A stretch of 64,000 nt of DNA. Source: Ceratotherium simum simum. Its lineage: Eukaryota; Chordata; Mammalia; Perissodactyla; Rhinocerotidae. The stretch spans positions 15,453,305 to 15,517,304 of the forward strand of contig NW_004454207.1 in NCBI RefSeq assembly GCF_000283155.1. Reading direction: 5' to 3'. Positions 14,036 through 25,915 of this stretch are shown one piece after another. Positions within the stretch are counted from its first letter, which is position 1. Each line of letters starts with the position of its first letter. Under the pieces are notes generated by a model, which searched no databases, was not told the DNA's origin, and saw only the letters and a program-made list of their open reading frames with translations. A program made the position numbers and the translations under genes.

Positions 14036-15880
14036 CTATTCCTTTTCTTTAAGTAGATACTGAAGCTAGGTTATATATCTACGTTATAAAACCATCAAAT
14101 TAGAATCTTAAGCATTTAGGGAAATATACGTTTAGCAAATATATGTCTCTACACCCTCCTCCTTATCCCCACCCCCCTTTTTCTTCTTAGTGGAAAGTAT
14201 AAAGGACAATTAGGTATCAAGTTCTTTTACTTGGTCATCTCTCTCCCTTAAAGCATTGCCCTAATTCTTATCCTATTTATTATTGTTGCTCTAAATAGAG
14301 ATAAACCAACCTTGAGTTTAATTCTCCTTTTTTTCTCATGCTTCAATTATGTTATGCTTAAGCTTATGTTAAGCTTCAATCGAAACAGTAGTTTCACAGA
14401 CAAGTGCTTCTTGAATTGGCCTTCAGCAGTATCTTGCCCCTTTCACTTTTTGCATCTTTTTTTTTTCTTTCCAAATGTTTTTTTTTTTTCCTTTTGTATT
14501 TTTTTCCACTCTGGACTGATAAGAGATCTTTGTAAACATAGGTTTTATAGCCATTTGTCTCCTTCGTTATTCAATAGGATCATTCTTTGTAATAATTACA
14601 TTATGGAGCCTGACATTAATTTCTTAAGTTATATCTCTTTTAATGCAGTTGTATGTGAAGAACTCCTTTTAAAATTTCCTGTTTAACATTATCTAATTGA
14701 TACCATTCTCCTCTCTCCCACACATACAAGCACATGCCATCCACAGCTAGAATTTGATTACTTAAACTGGCTTTATTATCCTGAGTAGCTATTCTTTTTG
14801 CTTTAATTTTAAAGACCTCCAGGTAAGGAGAGGTAACAACTTTCATAGGTAGTATTTTCTAATATCATTCAACTTGCACCAGTGGGACACTTTTTTTGCC
14901 TTTTCTCTCAAATAAACCTTCTTTTTTTAATTTCTTCCTATTCTCTGTTCAATGACAGAGGCAGAGAACGAGGGCTCACAAATGCTGAATTGCTTTCTTT
15001 CATCTGATGGTAAGTGCTAGTCTTCTCCGGGCCAAACATACCTGACCCTACCATTGCATTTACAATTTCTTTTGTAACTGATTGTTAATCTGACTTTTTT
15101 TGGTTGCGTTTTCTCTCTCACAACAGACTCTAGTTGCATATCTCAAAGAAAAATATCATTCTAATATATAGCAATTATAAATATCTTTAAAGAAATCCTC
15201 CTTTATTCTAAAATTATACCTACCTAATTATCCAATCTCCGTGTCGAGTGTACTTATGTTGCCTTCGGCGATATAAGCCTGTGTTTCACTTTAATTCAGC
15301 AATAGAAAAATGAGAGGAAGAATATGCCTTTTTTGCAATATTCTTGAGCTTGCTCTGGGCACATACTTACAGGAGTCTCTGCCATTTATTAAGAATAATC
15401 AGCAAAGGAAAACAAAGAAAAATGATAAGGCATATCGCTTCCCTAGGGCTCTAATGTTCAGGCTCGACTGGAGTCTTGAGAGTATTTTAACACCTAAGGC
15501 CTCTGAGTATATATCTGTCCCTCAGGTCTTTTCAGTTATTTCAGGGAAGTGTCAGTTGCTCATGGTACAAGAAGCAATTATCCCCACGTAGAAAATAGTT
15601 CAAGGAAAGAAAGGAAGAAACCTAGTCAGTGATACAAGGTACTGAAAGAAGTAAACTTACAAAGAAAATAAAGGAACACGTTGAAAAAATTACAATGATA
15701 TATATTTACTATTTTTTATATTCAAAGGATAAATGTAGTTATAGTGACATATAACTATATTCATCTATATCTGCATTTGCATCCCTATTTATATCCCACC
15801 TCCATATGCACACATATCCAGTCTGTAAGTGAGAGGAAGCAGACCTGGTAGGGAAGAACTCAAACACAAAAATAGATAGC
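14036..15880. other. Unassigned AT-rich intergenic sequence
   Basis: No gene, RNA or confidently named repeat. Poly(T)-interrupted stretches at 14459-14500 give a spurious frame. 14640-15240 looks like old, decayed repeat but was not assigned. Confidence 0.45.
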
Positions 15881-15884
15881 TCAA

Positions 15885-16060
15885 GTTGAAACTGAGGCTC
15901 TGCCAGGCAACTAGTCATGTGACATGGACAAGACACCTACCATGTCTGGGCCTCAATTTATGCATCTCTGAAGTGGAACCACTACCTTCCTTATTTGGTT
16001 GTTATGGGATTAAAAGAGGTAATGGGTATGAAACAGACTGGTGCCTGGTGAAATTATTGT
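15885..16060 (+). repeat. MIR SINE fragment
   Basis: 'ACTAGTCATGTGACATGGACAAG', 'GGGCCTCAATTTATGCATCTCTGAAGTGG' and 'GGTTGTTATGGGATTAAAAGAGG' are in MIR order. Confidence 0.75.
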
Positions 16061-16120
16061 TTAAACATGTTGGTTCATTTAAAAATCTTAAACCTGAACA
16101 ACAACAAACACTTCACGTCC

Positions 16121-16385
16121 TTTTTTTCTTTTTTTTTTTTGCTGGGAAAGATTTGCTCTGAGCTAACATCTGTTGCCAATCTTCCTCTCTTTTTTTTTCC
16201 CTCCCCAAAGCCCCGGTACATAGTTGTATATTCTAGTTGTAAGTGCTTCTAGTTCTTCTATGTTAGCTGCCACCACAGCATGGCTACTGACAGACGAGTG
16301 GTGTGGTTCTGTGCCCCGGGAACTGAACCCAGGCAGCTGAAGCGGAGCACGCCAAACTTTAACCACTAGGCCATCAGGGCTGGCT
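16121..16385 (-). mobile_element. ERE SINE
   Basis: Reverse ERE with oligo(T) left end, two 'GAGCTAACATCTGTTGCC'-type segments and the 'CATCAGGGCTGGCT' right end. Flanks CACTTCACGTCC (16109-16120) and CACTTCACTCCC (16386-16397) are an imperfect target duplication. Confidence 0.93.
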
Positions 16386-16399
16386 CACTTCACTCCCTT

Positions 16400-17204
16400 T
16401 TAAGGGGAATGAGTCCAAGAAACTGAAGGCTTTTTGTTGTTGTTGGTTGAGTGGCTAGGTGTTAAATGCAGATTTATCAGGGCTTGGATATGCCTGCTCT
16501 AAGAAAAGAGGGAGCTGTTTACAGACCTGAGGAAGCTTGCATAAGAGACGTTAAGTCTGTCTCCCTACTTCCCTGGCCCGGGCACTATCTGAGGTGAAGG
16601 CAGACAAGGAGAACCTCAAAAAAAGGGGCCTCAGGACTGACTCCTTGCCTGGGAGGTTTTGGAGGAGGGGCTGGTCTAAGGGGCGTTTTGGAGTGAAATG
16701 ATGATGCTGTGTAATAGAAGTCCTCCCCAGGAGCCCATGGCACTCCAGGTAATCCTGCCATTTCTCAATACCTTTGCTGTTAATTGGTTTTCTTGTGAAA
16801 ATAGGTCAAGTTGCTGAGTTTCACTTACAGCTTGAGTCCACAGCAGTCAGTCTGTGCAGTCTCAACCTTTTCACGGGTTACTACTTAAACAAAAGGACTT
16901 CGAATTGCTGAGAACACTAGGATCACAACATCCACTTCCTTTAGGGGTAAGTACTCTACCTTGAGTTGTGAAATTTCCTGTGATAACATTTTGATCACCA
17001 AAGTCAAGTTTCCCAAGTCGTGTACAGTTTCTTTAGTTACCGATTCACTTTTCAAAATTTCTAAATTTTGCTAGATGTTTCCAGTCCAGAGCCAATTTAT
17101 ATTTGAAGATATTTATATATTTCTTGTAAACAAAAATAACATTCATCTTCAAGGTCTAGAAGTTTTGCAAAATACATTTCCCCGCGTGAATGTTAAAGAG
17201 CACA
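16400..17204. other. Unassigned sequence with moderately GC-rich stretch
   Basis: 16550-16760 is less AT-rich than its surroundings but has no long frame, CpG cluster or splice-bounded exon that could be supported. Confidence 0.4.
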
Positions 17205-17214
17205 GCTCAGGAGA

Positions 17215-17385
17215 TAAGCAATCGTATTGGACATAGAATATTCAGAGGATTAATACTGGCTTTACTTTGGATTGTCAGTGTGTCACTCGGGTAAGTCACC
17301 TAATTCCTCTTTTTGCCTCAGTTTCCTTTGTGATGTGATTGGAATAATAATGAGACTTCTCTTTTGAGACTGGACCTGGGAAATA
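17215..17385 (+). repeat. MIR SINE fragment
   Basis: 'GTGTCACTCGGGTAAGTCACCTAATTCC' followed by 'TTTGCCTCAGTTTCC' and 'GGAATAATAATGAGACT' matches MIR in the plus direction. Confidence 0.75.
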
Positions 17386-17724
17386 AAATTTTCCATATTT
17401 TTTCACCTGAATTTTACTGTACAAGTGCTGAAAATATCAGAGAATGAATTTCATGCTCAATTAGCAAAATTAATTGCAGTGGTGTTTATATGCAAACCAA
17501 CACACTGTCAATGATTAGACATTTAAAACTGGAACTGATATTTATGAAAGTTAAATGAAGTTGTTTCAGTTATCCAGTAAGTATTTATTGAGTGCCTCCT
17601 ATGAGCCAGGGAATTTGCTGGTAAGTCAAAGGTGAATGTTAAGGTGAATGTTAAGATGAATGCTAACCCTTAGTTCCTCTTGAATCTTCAGCCTTGAAAG
17701 GGAGACAATTAAACACCTGTAATA

Positions 17725-18113
17725 TAAGCACTGATGGTCTGGTGCTCTCACTCCTCCGGCCTGGGTTCATTTCCTGATCAGGGAACCACACCACCCATCT
17801 GTCGGTTATCATACTGTGGCAGTTGCTGTGATGCTGAAAGTTATGCCACCGGTATTTCAAATACCAGCAGGGTCACCCATGGTGGACAGGTTTCAGCGGA
17901 GCTTCCAGACTAAGATGGACTAGGAAGAAGGACCTGGCCACCCACTTCTGAAAAAATTGGCCCTGAAAACCCTATGAATAGCAGCATAGCATTGTCTGAC
18001 ACAGCTCCAGAAGGTGAGAGGATGACACAAAAAGACTGGGCAGGGTTCTGCTCTGCTGTACACAGGGTCGCTAGGAGGTGGAATCCACTCCACGGCACCA
18101 CCAACAAATGTAA
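17725..18113 (+). mobile_element. SINE with tRNA-like head and RTE-like tail (family uncertain)
   Basis: The head contains an apparent Pol III B box (GGTTCATTTCC near 17764-17774). The tail, about 18062-18110, has the GGTCGCTAGGAGGTGGAATC / CCACTCCACGGCACCACC pattern seen at the 3' ends of RTE-mobilised SINEs and RTE LINEs, and ends in CAACAA. This structure differs from ERE, which is L1-mobilised. It could also be a truncated RTE LINE with coincidental head homology. A short L2-like stretch (17570-17625) lies upstream. Confidence 0.5.
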
Positions 18114-18139
18114 GGACATTATAGGGGCGCATAAGACAA

Positions 18140-18740
18140 TCTAGACATATCAGGGAAGTCTTCCCAGAGAAAATAACGATTAAGTTGTATCTTGAAGAAT
18201 AATTAGGATTACAGATGAGTGTGACGAGTGTGTGGGAGGGTGGCAAGGGGGCAAGACGAGAAGGGACCACAGCTAGAAAGAAAAGAAAAGCAGATACGAG
18301 GTCGTGAAAATCATGTAAACTAAGTAAACTTGAAAAGATGAGCATAGTAGTATCCCGTCTATATTACAATTGTGTGGAGAATGGAAAAGGAAAGCAAGCC
18401 AGGGAGCTTAATAAAGAATGTTGCAGATGTTGGCTCAGGGCTGATCTTCCTCACAAAAAAAAGAAAAAAAAAAGAATGTTGCAGAAATCTTACTGAGAGA
18501 CGATTGTGATCTGAACTACAATTTTAGCAGTGAGGGTAAGAAGAAGTTGATATATTCAAGAGGCATTTAAAAGTTTTAATTAACAGAACTTCCTGATTGA
18601 TTAGAATGAGTGTGATCAGAGCAAGTAGAGACACAATAAAAAATAATTACCAACTCGGTAGATGGTGATGTCTTTCAATTAGAAAGAAGGGCGGGTTTAG
18701 GGGGGAAAGATGAGATCAGTTTGGATGAATTGAGGTTGAG
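18140..18740. repeat. Ancient dispersed repeat, family unresolved
   Basis: Apart from the ERE fragment, this G/A-rich text (for example 'AAGAAGGGCGGGTTTAGGGGGGAAAG' and the 'CTTGAAGAATAATTAGGAT' segment) resembles an old common mammalian repeat also seen near 22880-23580 and 60620-61000. No ends were found. Confidence 0.3.
18413..18485 (+). mobile_element. Severely 5'-truncated ERE SINE with perfect target duplication
   Basis: Only the last ~45 bp of ERE (ending GGGCTGATCTTCCTCAC plus an A-rich tail, about 18428-18470) are present, flanked by AAAGAATGTTGCAGA at 18413-18427 and 18471-18485. The duplication shows this was the original insertion length and not later decay. Confidence 0.85.
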
Positions 18741-19487
18741 GTATTTATAAGACAGTTAGAATATCACAATAATAGGGCTGTGGTATGATACAATGATTAT
18801 TTAATCTTTTCATTCTATTTATGTAGATGTGACACAGTGATGTTCTGCAGAGAGCATTTGGAGGGACTTTAGAAATGATGAACTGAATATTTTCATACCA
18901 TAGAGCTGTTCCATCAGAAGAGCTCAAGGTAACTCTCAAGGCTTAAGAGAGGTGTGTCAATGCCTAGTAATAAAGAACCACTGCAAAATTGGCAAGTCGG
19001 ATTGATTTTACCTCCTGTGCGTCTCTTCTCTTCTCTCAGCATTGCTTTTCTTTGCTTTTTATGTTTGCCCCTGTTGAACTCCAGCCAAACTCTATCAATA
19101 TATCAACAGATAAAGTGGTGTTTCATAAGTTGTGAATGGCAGAGTTGAGAATTGCTGCCCTCCTCTTTTTTCCGCTGCCTGAGGTTACTCCCTAGAACAA
19201 GTTAAAGTAGGCAGCTCATTGAAAGAAGGATGATACATTCTGTGTTCTTTCCTCACCCTTAAATTCCTGGAAGTAATGGTGAACAAGAGCTGGAAATGTT
19301 TTCCCAGCTCTTCTACCTTTCCTTTCCTGAGAAGTTACAAGAGCAATATATGGGACATGACTTCCTGCTTCCTTTGAATAGATTTAAAATAACATGGTAT
19401 TGGTCTGGAGAAGCCTGGATTTGGACTTTCTTGTTCTGAGAAGGAGTGAACAGAAATGATTCCAGGCAAAATGGGAAAAAAATAAGC
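18741..19487. other. Unassigned sequence
   Basis: No gene or repeat recognised. Frames here are short and featureless. Confidence 0.45.
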
Positions 19488-19735
19488 TTTTTTTTTTTTT
19501 GGTGAAGATTCGCCTTGAGCTAACATCTGTTGCCAATCTTCCTCCTTTTTTGCTTGAGGTAGATTGGCCCCGAGCTAACATCCATGCCTGTCTTCCTCTA
19601 TTTTGTATGTGAGTCGCTGCCACAGCATGGCCTGATGAGTGGTGTAGGTCTGCACCTGGGATCTGAACCCGTGAACCTCAGCTGCTGAAGTGGAGCGTGC
19701 TTAACTCAACCACCACGCCACTGGGCCAGCCCAAC
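19488..19735 (-). mobile_element. ERE SINE
   Basis: Reverse ERE from oligo(T) through two 'GAGCTAACATC' modules to CACTGGGCCAGCCC. More diverged than most copies here, and no clear target duplication was seen. Confidence 0.92.
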
Positions 19736-20990
19736 TTGGACTTTATTTTGACCTCTTTCTGTGCAGGCATTTGCCCAGTACTCTACTGCTGACCCAATGC
19801 TCCTCTTTAAACACATATTCTAGAAGTTCCCCAAACCCATTTTGCCATCAAAACCTAAAGACATTATATTTTAGGCTATACAGTATGAGGAAGCAGGGAT
19901 CAATAGGCTTTTAGTAATAAGCAATGTTAAATGAGTCTATGTACAGTCATTCAAAGACAACTAACAAGCCTAAAAAATGCTCTGCATTTTAAACTTCAAG
20001 TAAGCCTTCTACAATAAATCTTCCAGTTATTTTTAGAATGAAAATGCCTAGAATGTGGATTGTTAGCTCACCAAGTAGGGATATGTGTCCTGGTTGCAGT
20101 GATCCCATTGATTAAATTGAGTTCATTCCCGCTATGATTTTCAACCAGTCTTTGGTCTCATGTGTCCAATTTTGCTTTGTCATTCTCTTAGGGATGGATA
20201 TTTTTAGACTTGATCTTCAGGAAGGCAGTTTCTTTCTCAATTATATACAGAGCTTTAAATATTGTTAACCCTATACCTCCAGGTAAGGAAAATTTCTTGC
20301 TAAAATAAAGTATTAGCACCCACCACTTCTTTGAACAGTACCAGTTGTAATCATGGGGGAGGTATAAAATTAAAGATCATTTTGAAAATGTAAATTTTCT
20401 CTTTATTAAAGTATATACAAGCTAGAGAGTGGATTCATGCATTAATAAGTGCTTTTTTGATTTGCTGAGAAGAGAAAGTCGACTTTTGATAGAGCCATTT
20501 AATTCTTTAAGAGTAATGAAATATCTGAAGGCATCTACTTAGTCTTAAGAGAAATAAATATAGGGTGTCTCACCCGTAAAAAGTTAGAATTACATTTGCT
20601 TTCTTTGTGTGAAAGATACATAATTCATAAGCTAATGAGTTGTAAAGGTCTTCTCACAAGTAAAATTATATTATCACTCCCAGGAGTAAGATAGCCAAAC
20701 TATTCTGCAATAACTCATTCAAGTTTATTTTATCTTAACTTTTAAAACATAATCCCTTTTTAAATGTGCCGTTAAAAGAATGCCCAGATACAGAGAAGGT
20801 GGGAGTTACTAGAGTGAAAATGGAGAGAAATCTTAGATAGTATTTATATATTTGTCTTTTGATGAAGAGGAAATTCAGTTGTTAAAAAATTAGGAATAAA
20901 AGCATTGACTGTTTAGCAGCTGAAGTATGATTACCATTAGGTAACTTAAATTTTTTCATGAAGCTGATTTCTTTTTGCCTTTATGGCTTC
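19736..20990. other. Unassigned AT-rich sequence
   Basis: No gene, RNA or named repeat. Confidence 0.45.
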
Positions 20991-20995
20991 ATCCC

Positions 20996-21595
20996 TGTGG
21001 TACAGAGCCTTCTGTAATGACTCTCAATGATCCTGCCTCCTGGTATTTATGCCTTTGTGTACCCCCCTTCATTTGTATATAGCTCAACCTAGTGACTTGC
21101 TTCTAACAAATAGAATATGGCAAAAATGAGGTGACATCACTTCCAAGATGAAGCTATAAAAGAGTGTGACTTTTGCCTTGCTTACTCTCTCTCTCTTGTT
21201 CTGGCACTCTCTCTAGCTTTTCTCTCTTGCTTGCTCTGATGAAACAAGATGCCCTATGGAGAGGCTTCTGTGGTAAGGAACTGAGGGCAGCCTCTGACCA
21301 ACAGCTAGCGAGAAACTGAAGCCCTCTGTCCAACAGCGCTTGAGGAACTGCATCCTGATTACAATCATGTAAAGTAAGTAAGTTTGAAAGCAGATCCTTC
21401 CCCAGTAGAGCTTTCACTTGAGATCACAGCCCTGTCCAACACCTTGATTACAGCTTGGTGGTCCCTGAGCCAGAGGACATATGTAAACTGCCCCTGGATT
21501 CCCGACCCACGGGTCCTGTGAGCTAATAAATGTGTGTTGTTTTAAGGCACTAAGTTTTGGGATAATTTGCTGTGGAGAAATAGGTGACTAATAAA
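20996..21595 (+). mobile_element. MaLR (MLT1-type) solo LTR with 5-bp target duplication
   Basis: Starts TGTGG and carries landmarks typical of MLT1 LTRs: 'TCAACCTAGTGACTTGC', 'AATAGAATATGGCAAAAATG', 'CTATAAAAGAGTGTGAC' (TATA region), 'TGAGCTAATAAATGTGTG' (poly(A) signal), 'TTTTGGGATAATTTGCTG' and a decayed terminal ACTAATA(C)A. ATCCC is repeated at 20991-20995 and 21596-21600. The other LTR and all internal genes are absent. Confidence 0.85.
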
Positions 21596-21600
21596 ATCCC

Positions 21601-22440
21601 AAATAAATATTCTCTATTATACTATATTTTATGTATTTAGATTTCTATTGTGTATAAATTTATCAAAGCTCAGTGACGGCTGTTATGTAAATTAAACATT
21701 TATAAACATGGAATATGTATGGAGACCCAAAAGCCATTTTAAAATCAGGCTGTTTTCATGGTGAATTTCTTTGTCACCAAAGAAAGAGGAAACATTATTT
21801 TGAATTTGATGGACTAGTAATTTTCCTCTCCAATATAATTTTCATCTGAGGTCCTGAGATTCAAGATGGGTCATTACAGGCGTTTTGAGTGGTAAAATTA
21901 TTGTTTTCTCTGCAAGAAGTTTATATTACCTGGTCCTCTCTCACTAAATGACAGTAGTGGGTCCCAGATGTTGGGAAAACAAAAATACACTCTAACAATT
22001 CCACATCCATCTGAAGAGGATCATATTGTTCCTAGATTAGAAGTACAAGAAATTCTTAGATGGGCTTTAGCCTGTCTATGAGCTCCCCTCCCCAAAAAAT
22101 CAATGTAAAATGTTGTGTGCATTTTTCTGGTGAAAGGGTTCATGACTTTCGTAAGATACTAAAAAAGGCTCATAGTCCCCAAATATAGTTAGAATACCTG
22201 GAATACACCACCAGATTAATTTTGTTATAGTGGTTAAAATATTGTTCTAAATATCACGAGAGTTAGTTGATTGATGAAATGATTTTTATACTTATTTAAC
22301 ACATTTATCGAGGACCATGCTAGGCATTAGAGTTACAACACTAAAAAGACATTTGTGATTACTCTCCTAAGGAGCTTAAACTTTAGGAGGGAAACCAGGT
22401 GTTAATCATGAAGAATTTTGGGAAGACAAAGTAGAAAATG
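21601..22440. other. Unassigned AT-rich sequence
   Basis: No gene or confidently named repeat. Confidence 0.45.
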
Positions 22441-22835
22441 TTTGGAAGCGTGTAACTGGGTGTGTCGGTTATTTGCCGGTTTGCGCTCAGATCCATTCTC
22501 TTCCCTTTCTTGCTCTGTTTTATATTATAAGGGCTAATCCTGCACACAACATTGTGCAGGCTTCTCTGCCATCTGGCATCTTTATGGGTTTGACTAATGG
22601 TAGGCATGGGCAGAAGACTGGAGGGTCCAAAGCAGAGAGAGGCCAGGATAATTCTCCTTTCTCTCTTTGCTTTAGGAGGGTCTCTCTGCAGTGGCTCTGT
22701 TTCCTCCTTGGCTGTAACTCTAACTGGGCAGCTTCTGCCTCTGTGGTTCAAGTATCCATGTGGTGGCTCCAACTCCTGACATCCGGTAACACTATTTCTT
22801 CCCTAGACTTTACTCTAGCTCTAGTCTATTGACCT
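22441..22835 (+). repeat. Ancient LTR-like repeat, family unresolved
   Basis: Pyrimidine-rich sequence with 'TCTCTCTGCAGTGGCTCTGTTTCCTCC', 'CATCCGGTAACACTATTTC' and adjacent motifs resembles a common old mammalian LTR-like repeat. Termini and subfamily were not determined. The frames here are fortuitous. Confidence 0.4.
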
Positions 22836-22879
22836 ACTTGGCATGGGTTCTGTTTCCTACCTGGTCCCTGACTGCTACA

Positions 22880-23580
22880 CTGGAGCACTCAACCTGGTTA
22901 GGGAAGAGATGTGTCAGAGAGAGGCTTTCCTTGAAGATGTTAGATTTGAGCTTAAGTATGAAATATGAATATGTATTAACTAAGTCAAAATAGGATAATA
23001 CAGACAGGAGAACATTGCAGGGAGAGTATGTGCTTGTAATTTTCCAAAACTTGAAGGTCAGTGTTGTTGAAGTTTGCAGAGTAATGTGGAGCATGGCATG
23101 AGATGAAGTATGTAAAATCTAAATTTTACAGGGCTTTAGTCAATGTTAAGAATTTTGGTCTTAATTGTAATAGCAATAGGAAACCTTTCATGGGTTTTTG
23201 AGCAAGTGGTTTTGAGCAATGGGGTGACATATTCAAATGTGTGTATTTTTAAATATGTGTGTTTTTTAAATGTGTATTTAATGTTTTAATATGTGGAGAA
23301 TAAATTAGGAAGGAGTGTAAGTAGATGCTGGTACAAGAGATAAAAGATTATAGTAAAAAAGTGACGCTAGTTTGGGCAATGTTGGATAAAATCCTAAAGC
23401 TATTCAGACTATTTAGAGATGCTTTGCATGAGGGGGTAAATCAGGTGAGGTAGGGGAGGTGACATAATTGATTCTCCTTGGCAAAAATGTAACTGATGAT
23501 GCCATTTACTGGGTTAGAAAAACTAGAGAAAGAATGGATTTGGGAAGGAAGATAAGTTCATTTTGGACCTGTTAAATTTG
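22880..23580 (+). repeat. Ancient dispersed repeat, family unresolved
   Basis: A run resembling the frequent mammalian sequence 'GGGCTTTAGTCAATG...AAGAATTTTGGTC...AATAGGAAACC...GGGTGACATATTC' is present with heavy divergence. It has no coding capacity. Confidence 0.4.
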
Positions 23581-25693
23581 AATGTCTTTGGAAAAATAAT
23601 AGAAAAGTCTATTTGTTAGGATGGCCTTGTTGGATTTACCATTAATAATCTGGATTTATTTGCTTTTGCTCTGTTGGGTGGTCAACTAGCAAAGAGTTTA
23701 TCTGGACAAATTATAGATATGTCATCTGTAATCTTGGTTAGATGAACTTGATAATTGTGATCTTGGTAAGATAAGCATTTCCTTTCTAAAATATTTTAAA
23801 TAACTTAGTTTCGAAAGCTTAGTTTTCTATAAGCATATGTTATTCCTTTTAGTGTTTCTGTTTCCCACATCCCTTGACATATATTAGATGCTTAATAAAG
23901 TTTTAGAAATTTGAATTGAATTAATGCTTTTCTAAATGACACCTACTTTTTTTGCCTTTCAGACTAACATTGTTAATCATATGCCAAATTGAATGAATTT
24001 TAGAAAGGCAACAACTCTTAGTTTGTGGTGATCCACGTGGTCCTATCTGAAAAATTTGGGTAAGAGAGGAAAATAGAATGCCAAATATTTTCTACATTTT
24101 AGAGGTAAGTCAATGGTTAAAATGCTAATTCCAAACTTTAGTGCTCAGAAAATATGAATTCCTTTAGGTTCCATGGAAAGGGGTATTTACCTTTACTCAT
24201 TTACAGTTCTTGTCATAGTTTCCTCTTATCTTTATTCTTTCTTCAAAACTCAGCTTTAGATATGATACTGTAATATTTCCAAACTATATGGAATGAAAGT
24301 GTGGACATCTATTTGAGTCAAATCACTAGAGACATTCAACAACTTGAACAATACCAGGAGGAAAAATCTGATTTTTGAATATGGTTATACTTGGTACTTT
24401 GAGAATGCTCCTTTATAAAAAAATCTGAAAGTATTTTAAATGAACTATCTTATTTTAGGGTTTTGTAGAATGTTAGTGGAAAGAACTTATGGAGAAAATG
24501 TGGAGGACAGCTTCCCTTGACTGCAAGTTATTAGATCAATCCACAAGTCAGTTGCACCTCATTAACATTCTAAACTCTTTATGTCAAGACAGACATCTGT
24601 CCCGATCACGTAATCTGTTATTTTGAGATTACCACTCTACATTTACAATAGTGTCTCATTATGTTTCAGGCAAGCCCCCTATACCTGAGAGAGTAATTCC
24701 AAATTGTCTTGTTTTTAGTTTGTTTGTCTGTGTATGAGTGTTTTTTAGTGTCTTCATTCTATGTGTGGTTTTATTAATTCAGTGATAACATAAAACTTCA
24801 GGTAGCTATCCTCTGTAATCTGGCAGTTGTTTCTTCAGAGAGAATTTAAAACAACATTGCATTGACCCAAACATCTTTACTTAAATGTTTACTTTAAACA
24901 TTTTATCTCAGTTTAACCTATCAATTTTGGTAAAATTTTGTGAGTAATGCAAAATCATATCAATAAGAGACAGTGTTCTACCTCAAACAGGAGAGAATAA
25001 AGTGTTCAAGCATCTCTATGCATGGGACAGAACAATATGCACTCTTTCTCGTGTACAAAGACGTGCAAGATGGACTTGTAATGTTCACCATTTATTAATA
25101 CAAGGCATGATGAAAAGGTGATTTTTCAAATAATAAATGCACAAAGGTTATTTAAATTTTTGTAAAATACTGTGTATTGGTATTGGGGAAGAAAACCAGA
25201 TTAATTGACTGGCTTAATTTGCATAAGATTATAATAAAACCATTTAGGAAATACTTTGATATTAAATTATAGTACACTGAATTATGCCATTTAATGTAAA
25301 AATGAAGTCCTTTATCTACATTTGAATAGATTTATTTCTACTTTTGTCTACTTGGGTTTTGCTTACTTAGGTTTAAAGCATGAAGGAGAGTGTTATTGTG
25401 CACAGTCATGGTTTGGTGTTGAAGTAGAAGGTGTGCTAGCTGCAAGCAATAGCAGTCTCCTTCCTTCCCTCTTGGTTTCCCGCTTCCATTTGTACACCAT
25501 TTAAAAAATTTTGGAGATTCTATCTATTCAGACAACCTCCACCAAAAAGTGATTCTCTGCTTCAGATGAATTGACCTAAGTCAAGTGGGAAAATGTGTAG
25601 GGGAAAGCGGGAAATGCGTAGGAAAGGATCTGTGATCTCCGTGGATTTAGACGCTCTGTTGTTGAATACTCTAGAAGGAGGAAAATTGACATG
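23581..25693. other. Unassigned AT-rich intergenic sequence
   Basis: No gene, RNA or recognised repeat in about 2.1 kb. It may be unique sequence. Confidence 0.45.
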
Positions 25694-25705
25694 AGTTAGA
25701 CTTTA

Positions 25706-25903
25706 TTTTTTTATTTTTTATTTTTCCCCAAAGCCCCAGTAGATAGTTGTATGTCATAGCTGCACATCCTTCTAGTTTCTGTATGTGGGACGCGGTCTCA
25801 GCATGGCCGGAGAAGCGGTGTGTCGGTGCGCGCCCAGGATCCGAACCCGGGCCGCCAGTAGCGGAGCGCACGCACTTAACCGCTAAGCCGCGGGGCCGGC
25901 CCA
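25706..25903 (-). mobile_element. ERE SINE, well preserved, with 12-bp target duplication
   Basis: Reverse ERE close to the family's apparent consensus, retaining many CpGs (CGGGGCCGGCCC right end, B-box region GGGCGCGCACCGACAC-like). AGTTAGACTTTA flanks it at 25694-25705 and 25904-25915. Retained CpG argues for a relatively young insertion. Confidence 0.96.
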
Positions 25904-25915
25904 AGTTAGACTTTA

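Noticed and set aside
14312..14686. 124-residue plus-strand frame with apparent membrane segments
   Set aside because: Phenylalanine runs come from poly(T) stretches; no conserved signal.
22383..22832. Overlapping 119- and 129-residue frames on opposite strands
   Set aside because: They lie in an old LTR-like repeat; overlapping open frames on both strands indicate composition, not coding.
25800..25903. tRNA gene signal (A/B boxes) in ERE copies
   Set aside because: ERE is tRNA-derived, so Pol III boxes are expected; no cloverleaf with a mature acceptor stem is present.
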